From NCBI RefSeq assembly GCF_025567625.1, contig NZ_JAOQJC010000015.1, positions 1 to 64,000 of the forward strand: DNA of 64,000 nt, written 5' to 3'. The position numbers were made by a program, and so were the translations under genes. The notes beneath the pieces were generated by a model that searched no databases, was not told the origin of the DNA, and worked only from the letters and a program-made list of their open reading frames with translations. Below, in pieces: positions 60,373-64,000 of this stretch. Source of the DNA: Paenibacillus sp. J5C2022 (GTDB taxonomy: Bacteria; Bacillota; Bacilli; Paenibacillales; Paenibacillaceae). Every line of letters starts with the position of its first letter. The first letter of the stretch is position 1.

Positions 60373-62238
60373 ATGAATACGGAAATGATTATTACATTAT
60401 CTATACTGGCAGGCGCGGCTGCATTGTTCGCGAGCGGCAAGATACGCTCGGATATGGTGGCCATAATGGCGCTGATATTACTGGTCGTGCTGGATATATT
60501 GAATCCCGCCGAAGCACTGTCCGGCTTCGCGAACTCCGTCGTCATTATGATGATCGGCTTGTTCATCGTCGGAGGAGGCATATTCCATACGGGACTTGCC
60601 AGGCAGGTGAGCGGCAGGCTGCTCAAGCTGGCGGGGCAGAATGAGACGAAGCTTCTTGTAACGGTGATGCTGGCCAGCTCATTTATCGGCGCTTTCGTCA
60701 GCAATACCGGCACTGTCGCAGTCATGCTTCCCATCGTCGTCAGCTTGGCGATGAGCGCGGGCGTCAGCCCCGGCAGGCTGCTAATGCCGCTAGCGTTCGC
60801 CAGCAGTCTGGGAGGAACGCTCACTCTGATCGGCACGCCGCCGAACATGGTCATTCGGGAGACGCTGATGAAGGCAGGCGTCACGGAACTGACGTTCTTC
60901 TCCTTCACGCCAGTAGGCGCAGTAGCCCTTGCGATAGGTACAGTGCTGATCATCGTGCTCAGCAAGTTCCTGCTGCCGAAGTCAAGCGGCGACAAGGAGG
61001 GGGGCAAGAAGAGGCGTTCGCTTCAGGAGCTGGCGCAGCAGTACAGCTTGTCGGACAATCTGTACCGCGTGCAAGCGAAGAGGGGTTCTCTCATTATCGG
61101 CAAGCCGCTGAAGGAGCTGTCCTTGACGGGCCAATACGGGATACATATTAGCGAGGTGAGACGGAAGTCCTCCCACAAGAATCCCTTCTTCAAGACGTTG
61201 AACGGAGAAGTGGCAGGTCCGGATACGATCGTTGAGGAGAACGATATATTGTATGTGAAGGGCTTCTTCCCGCAGGTGGAGGCGTTCGCCCGTGAATGCG
61301 AGCTGGAGCTGCTGGCGCAGCATGCGGCAGAGAGGGAGCAAGCGTCTACGGATGGGTACGCCTCGACGGAGGTCGGCATAGCGGAAGTACTCATACCGCC
61401 CAATTCCAAGCATATTAATCAGCTGGTCAAGCATTCCGGCTTCCGTGAGCAGTACAACTTGAATATTCTCGGCATTCAGCGAAGAGGTGGGTATCTGCTT
61501 CACCAGCTGAAGGAAGAGAGAATGCGCTCCGGCGACGCCTTGCTGGTGCAGGGCGCCTGGAAGAGCATCGCGAAGCTGTCCCAGGAGCATGCCGACGTGG
61601 TCGTCGTCGGGCAGCCGGAGGAAGCGGAGGCTTCTGTTCCGCTAAGCCACAAGGCGCCGATTGCGGCTGCGGTTATGATCGCGATGGTCGTCCTGATGAT
61701 TGCGGATATTTTCCCAGCCGTCGTCTCCGTCATGATCGCAGCGGTGCTCATGGTGGCAACCGGCTGTCTCCGCAATATGGAGGAGGCGTACAAGACGGTC
61801 AACTGGGAGAGCATTGTGCTCATCGGCGGAATGATTCCGATGTCGATCGCGGTAGAGAAGACGGGAGCGGCAGCGCTTATATCGGAGAAGTTGGTGCTCA
61901 GTCTGGGAAGCTTCGGCCCGCTTGCTCTGCTTGCAGGCGTATATTTCGCCACATCATTCGTCACCTTGTTCATAAGCAATACCGCATCGGCTGTATTATT
62001 CGCTCCTATCGCGCTTGGCGCAGCCCTTCAGCTTGGCGTTAACCCGGTGCCTTATCTGTTTGCCGTTACGCTGGCTGCAAGCATCTGCTTCGCCGTTCCG
62101 TTCTCCACACCGCCCAATGCGCTGGTCATGTCTGCGGGGCGCTATACGTTTATGGATTATGTGCGAATCGGATTGCCGGCCCAAGTACTTCTTGGCGTTG
62201 TAATGGTGCTGGTATTGCCGCTGTTTTTTCCGTTTTGA
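60373..62238 (+). CDS. SLC13/DASS-type anion permease with RCK_C domains
   Basis: Membrane transporter of 621 residues from ATG 60373 (AAGGGG nine bases upstream; the upstream start at 60340 is weaker). An N-terminal helix bundle with the family sequence SNTGTVAVMLPIVVSLAMSAG and TLIGTPPNMVIRE, two TrkA-C/RCK_C domains between helices (about 215-300 and 330-415), then a second bundle with SNTASAVLFAPIALG and TPPNALVMSAGRYTFMDYVRIG. The two SNT motifs bind sodium and substrate. Substrates of this subfamily include sulfate, citrate and dicarboxylates; this one is not predictable. A Fur-type box upstream suggests iron control, which would suit citrate or another chelator. Confidence 0.9.
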   Translation: MNTEMIITLSILAGAAALFASGKIRSDMVAIMALILLVVLDILNPAEALSGFANSVVIMMIGLFIVGGGIFHTGLARQVSGRLLKLAGQNETKLLVTVMLASSFIGAFVSNTGTVAVMLPIVVSLAMSAGVSPGRLLMPLAFASSLGGTLTLIGTPPNMVIRETLMKAGVTELTFFSFTPVGAVALAIGTVLIIVLSKFLLPKSSGDKEGGKKRRSLQELAQQYSLSDNLYRVQAKRGSLIIGKPLKELSLTGQYGIHISEVRRKSSHKNPFFKTLNGEVAGPDTIVEENDILYVKGFFPQVEAFARECELELLAQHAAEREQASTDGYASTEVGIAEVLIPPNSKHINQLVKHSGFREQYNLNILGIQRRGGYLLHQLKEERMRSGDALLVQGAWKSIAKLSQEHADVVVVGQPEEAEASVPLSHKAPIAAAVMIAMVVLMIADIFPAVVSVMIAAVLMVATGCLRNMEEAYKTVNWESIVLIGGMIPMSIAVEKTGAAALISEKLVLSLGSFGPLALLAGVYFATSFVTLFISNTASAVLFAPIALGAALQLGVNPVPYLFAVTLAASICFAVPFSTPPNALVMSAGRYTFMDYVRIGLPAQVLLGVVMVLVLPLFFPF

Positions 62239-62301
62239 TGAGAAATAACGATTGCCATTGCCTGATGAGATGATGAAAGTAGGTTATCTTAAAGGAGAGG
62301 C

Positions 62302-62337
62302 ATGCACAATTTACAGATACAGGTGATGACAGGATGA
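62302..62337 (+). CDS. Possible 11-residue leader peptide overlapping the YhgE start
   Basis: ATG CAC AAT begins right after AAAGGAGAGG and encodes MHNLQIQVMTG. Its TGA stop (62335-62337) overlaps the YhgE ATG (62334-62336) as ATGA. The downstream ATG has only a weak ribosome site of its own, so coupled translation from the leader is plausible. It may also be chance. Confidence 0.35.
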   Translation: MHNLQIQVMTG

Positions 62338-64000
62338 GAGGGATATGGCGAATCTATAAATCGGATTGGCTTCATTTATTTAAAGTTCCGACGGGGATAT
62401 TTCTAGTTGCGGCTATTATTATGCTGCCTTGTCTTTATGCTTGGGTGAATATTAAATCCGTGTGGGACCCTTATGCCAATACGCAGGGCATTAGCGTGGC
62501 CGTAACGAGCGAGGATGCCGGTACGACGATTGAAGGGATAGAAATTAATATTGGCGCCGAATTAATGGAGAGTCTGGCGGAGAACAAGAAACTGGGCTGG
62601 ACGTTCGTCAGCGCGGAAGAAGCGGAGAGGGGAGTGGATCGCGGCACCTATTATGCGAGCATTCTGATTCCCGAGGATTTCTCTGCACGAATTACGGGCA
62701 TTGTGAAGGGGAAGCTGGATCGTCCCGAAGTGATTTATACCGTGAATGAGAAAGTGAATGCAATAGCGCCCAAGATCACCTCCTCCGGCGTGTCGACCAT
62801 TGCCAAGCAAATCAACGAAAGCTTCACGGAAGCCGTAAGCGAGACCTTGATGACGAAGCTGGCGGAGGCCGGCGTCATGATCGAGGAGCAGCTCCCCACT
62901 CTGCGTAAAGTAGAGGGCGGCATCTTCGAGCTGGAGGCGCATCTGCCGCAAATCCATGCCGCAGGACAGAAGGTGCTGGAGCTGGAGACGAAGCTGCCCG
63001 TTATTCATGAGAAGGCTCAACTGATCGTCGAGGTGGAGAAAAAAATTCCCGAGATCAATCAGACTGCCGCTCAAATTACGGAGCTTAACAAGCAATGGCC
63101 AAAGTGGAGCGAGACGATCCAGCATATATTGGCCATGCAGGAGAAGTTGCCGGAGCTTGAGCGCGCCGCTGCGCGCGTACAGAAGCTGAACGACAACTTC
63201 GATCAAGTTTACGGTGTAATGGGAGACGCGATCGACAAGTCGAAAAAAGCGTTAACGGTTGTAACGGAAGCGCAGCAAGGATTGGAACGTCTTGGCGAGC
63301 TTGCCGCGAAGGGAAGCGCCTTCGGAACCCAATTGGAGGAATTTCTCACCGCTAATCGAGCCGCACTCGATATTGTAGCTCCGTCCGTCAAAAATAATTT
63401 GATTCTGGTGCAGCAAGCAGCAGATACGGTCTCCGCCATTAGTGCACGATTGCTGTCGGCTGATCCGGAGCAGATGCCGACGGCTGAAGAAGTACATAAA
63501 GTAAAGTCGGGCCTGGCTGTCGTTACCCGGATCATGGATCATACGATCGCCTTGTTGTCGCGGATGAACGAGCATATTCCCGGTCAGCCGCTCCAAGATC
63601 GCATCGAGCAGCTTCAATCGACGCAAGAGCGCATACAGACGCAAATCGGTCTATTGGACGAAATAGAAAAAGCGCTGGAAAACGGACTTGATCCCGTGAG
63701 AGAAAAAGTGGAACGACTTCACGATCTGGCATCGAAAACGAGCGATACGTTGTCTGGAATCATTGCCGTATACGACAGCGATATCGTGCCAAAGCTTCAA
63801 ATGGCGATCGAGAGGCTCACTACTTTGGCCTCGGCTGCAACAGGTGAATTGAACAAGTTCACAGACAAGCTGCCGGAGCTGGAAGCGATATTGCAGGAGG
63901 CGGAGCTGGGGCTCGAGTATGGTCTGGAGCAGTTGACAAGGCTGGAAAGTGAGCTGCCAGCCGCGAAAGCGAAGCTGAATGAATTGACCGAGACGTTGCA
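62334..64000 (+). CDS. YhgE/Pip-family membrane protein, cut by the window end
   Basis: The first 555 residues of a protein that runs past position 64000. It starts MRGIWRIYKSDWLHLFKVPT, then a transmembrane helix (about 21-40, GIFLVAAIIMLPCLYAWVNI) and WDPYANTQGISVAVTSEDAG, the diagnostic YhgE/Pip start. Residues from about 180 form a long extracellular coiled coil with repeated LPEL/LPVI-type segments (QLPTLRKVEGG, KLPVIHEKA, KIPEINQT, KLPELERA). Family members end in five further helices of the ABC-2 type, which are outside the window. Lactococcal Pip is a phage receptor; other members assist ESX/type VII-like secretion or are of unknown function. No upstream gene is close enough to be an obvious partner. 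Confidence 0.88.
   Translation, partial: MRGIWRIYKSDWLHLFKVPTGIFLVAAIIMLPCLYAWVNIKSVWDPYANTQGISVAVTSEDAGTTIEGIEINIGAELMESLAENKKLGWTFVSAEEAERGVDRGTYYASILIPEDFSARITGIVKGKLDRPEVIYTVNEKVNAIAPKITSSGVSTIAKQINESFTEAVSETLMTKLAEAGVMIEEQLPTLRKVEGGIFELEAHLPQIHAAGQKVLELETKLPVIHEKAQLIVEVEKKIPEINQTAAQITELNKQWPKWSETIQHILAMQEKLPELERAAARVQKLNDNFDQVYGVMGDAIDKSKKALTVVTEAQQGLERLGELAAKGSAFGTQLEEFLTANRAALDIVAPSVKNNLILVQQAADTVSAISARLLSADPEQMPTAEEVHKVKSGLAVVTRIMDHTIALLSRMNEHIPGQPLQDRIEQLQSTQERIQTQIGLLDEIEKALENGLDPVREKVERLHDLASKTSDTLSGIIAVYDSDIVPKLQMAIERLTTLASAATGELNKFTDKLPELEAILQEAELGLEYGLEQLTRLESELPAAKAKLNELTETL

Overview
The window reads as a chromosomal segment of a spore-forming, facultatively anaerobic Firmicute, most likely Paenibacillus or a close relative. 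Pointers are Sda, a YheC/YheD-type coat-associated ATP-grasp protein, a DnaB-DnaI primosome pair, a Bacillus-type Fnr with a C-terminal cysteine cluster, a BceRS-BceAB module, YesMN- and YtdP-type regulators beside sugar ABC transporters, sdhCAB, HemQ and strong AGGAGG ribosome sites. No rRNA, tRNA, CRISPR array, phage or transposase gene was seen. The genus is inferred from gene content, not from a database match.

Layout. 1-766: tandem repeats and a terminator. 767-10909: an anaerobic block. On the minus strand fnr, adhE, pflB and pflA follow one another. Divergent from them are a GAF protein, a NarL-type response regulator and a PAS histidine kinase, then a DoxX-family membrane protein and a small unknown protein. 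Fnr-type sites sit at the same distance from the -10 element upstream of adhE and doxX. 10980-12690: three AT-rich minus-strand genes, each bounded by a short conserved inverted-repeat element; this cassette-like array is the most unusual structure here. 12986-17683: BceRS-BceAB antimicrobial-peptide sensing and resistance. 17741-23651: an LplABC-like sugar importer with a divergent membrane-bound AraC regulator and a cre site. 23661-31808: two metallophosphoesterases, a secreted small protein, a DUF418 membrane protein, topoisomerase III and a YheC/D-like protein. 32206-35613: sda under a DnaA-box cluster, a zinc-ribbon protein with a structured leader, YumC-type ferredoxin-NADP reductase and NADH dehydrogenase II with a Rex-type box. 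35787-46025: a sialidase-like secreted protein, a YesMN two-component system, an ABC importer and an N-acetylneuraminate-lyase-like aldolase, probably one catabolic locus. 46097-52773: HemQ, a YuiB-like protein, DnaB, DnaI, a YqzM-like protein and UvrC with a repetitive tail. 52774-53966: about 1.2 kb of tandem repeats. 53967-62238: CPBP protease, LysR regulator, sdhCAB and an SLC13 transporter behind a Fur-type box. 62334-end: a YhgE/Pip protein cut by the window edge.

How the genes work together. The left block controls fermentation (pyruvate to formate, acetyl-CoA and ethanol) through oxygen-sensing Fnr and probably a nitrate- or redox-linked two-component system. The respiratory genes ndh, yumC and sdhCAB carry their own redox or operator-like sites. 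Two carbohydrate loci combine importers, regulators and CcpA sites. A recurring theme is tandem duplication at gene 3' ends and in intergenic DNA, with periods of 51-52 bp, 54 bp, 109 bp and 113/114 bp. This inflates open reading frames on both strands, so several long ORFs in these stretches are not called as genes.
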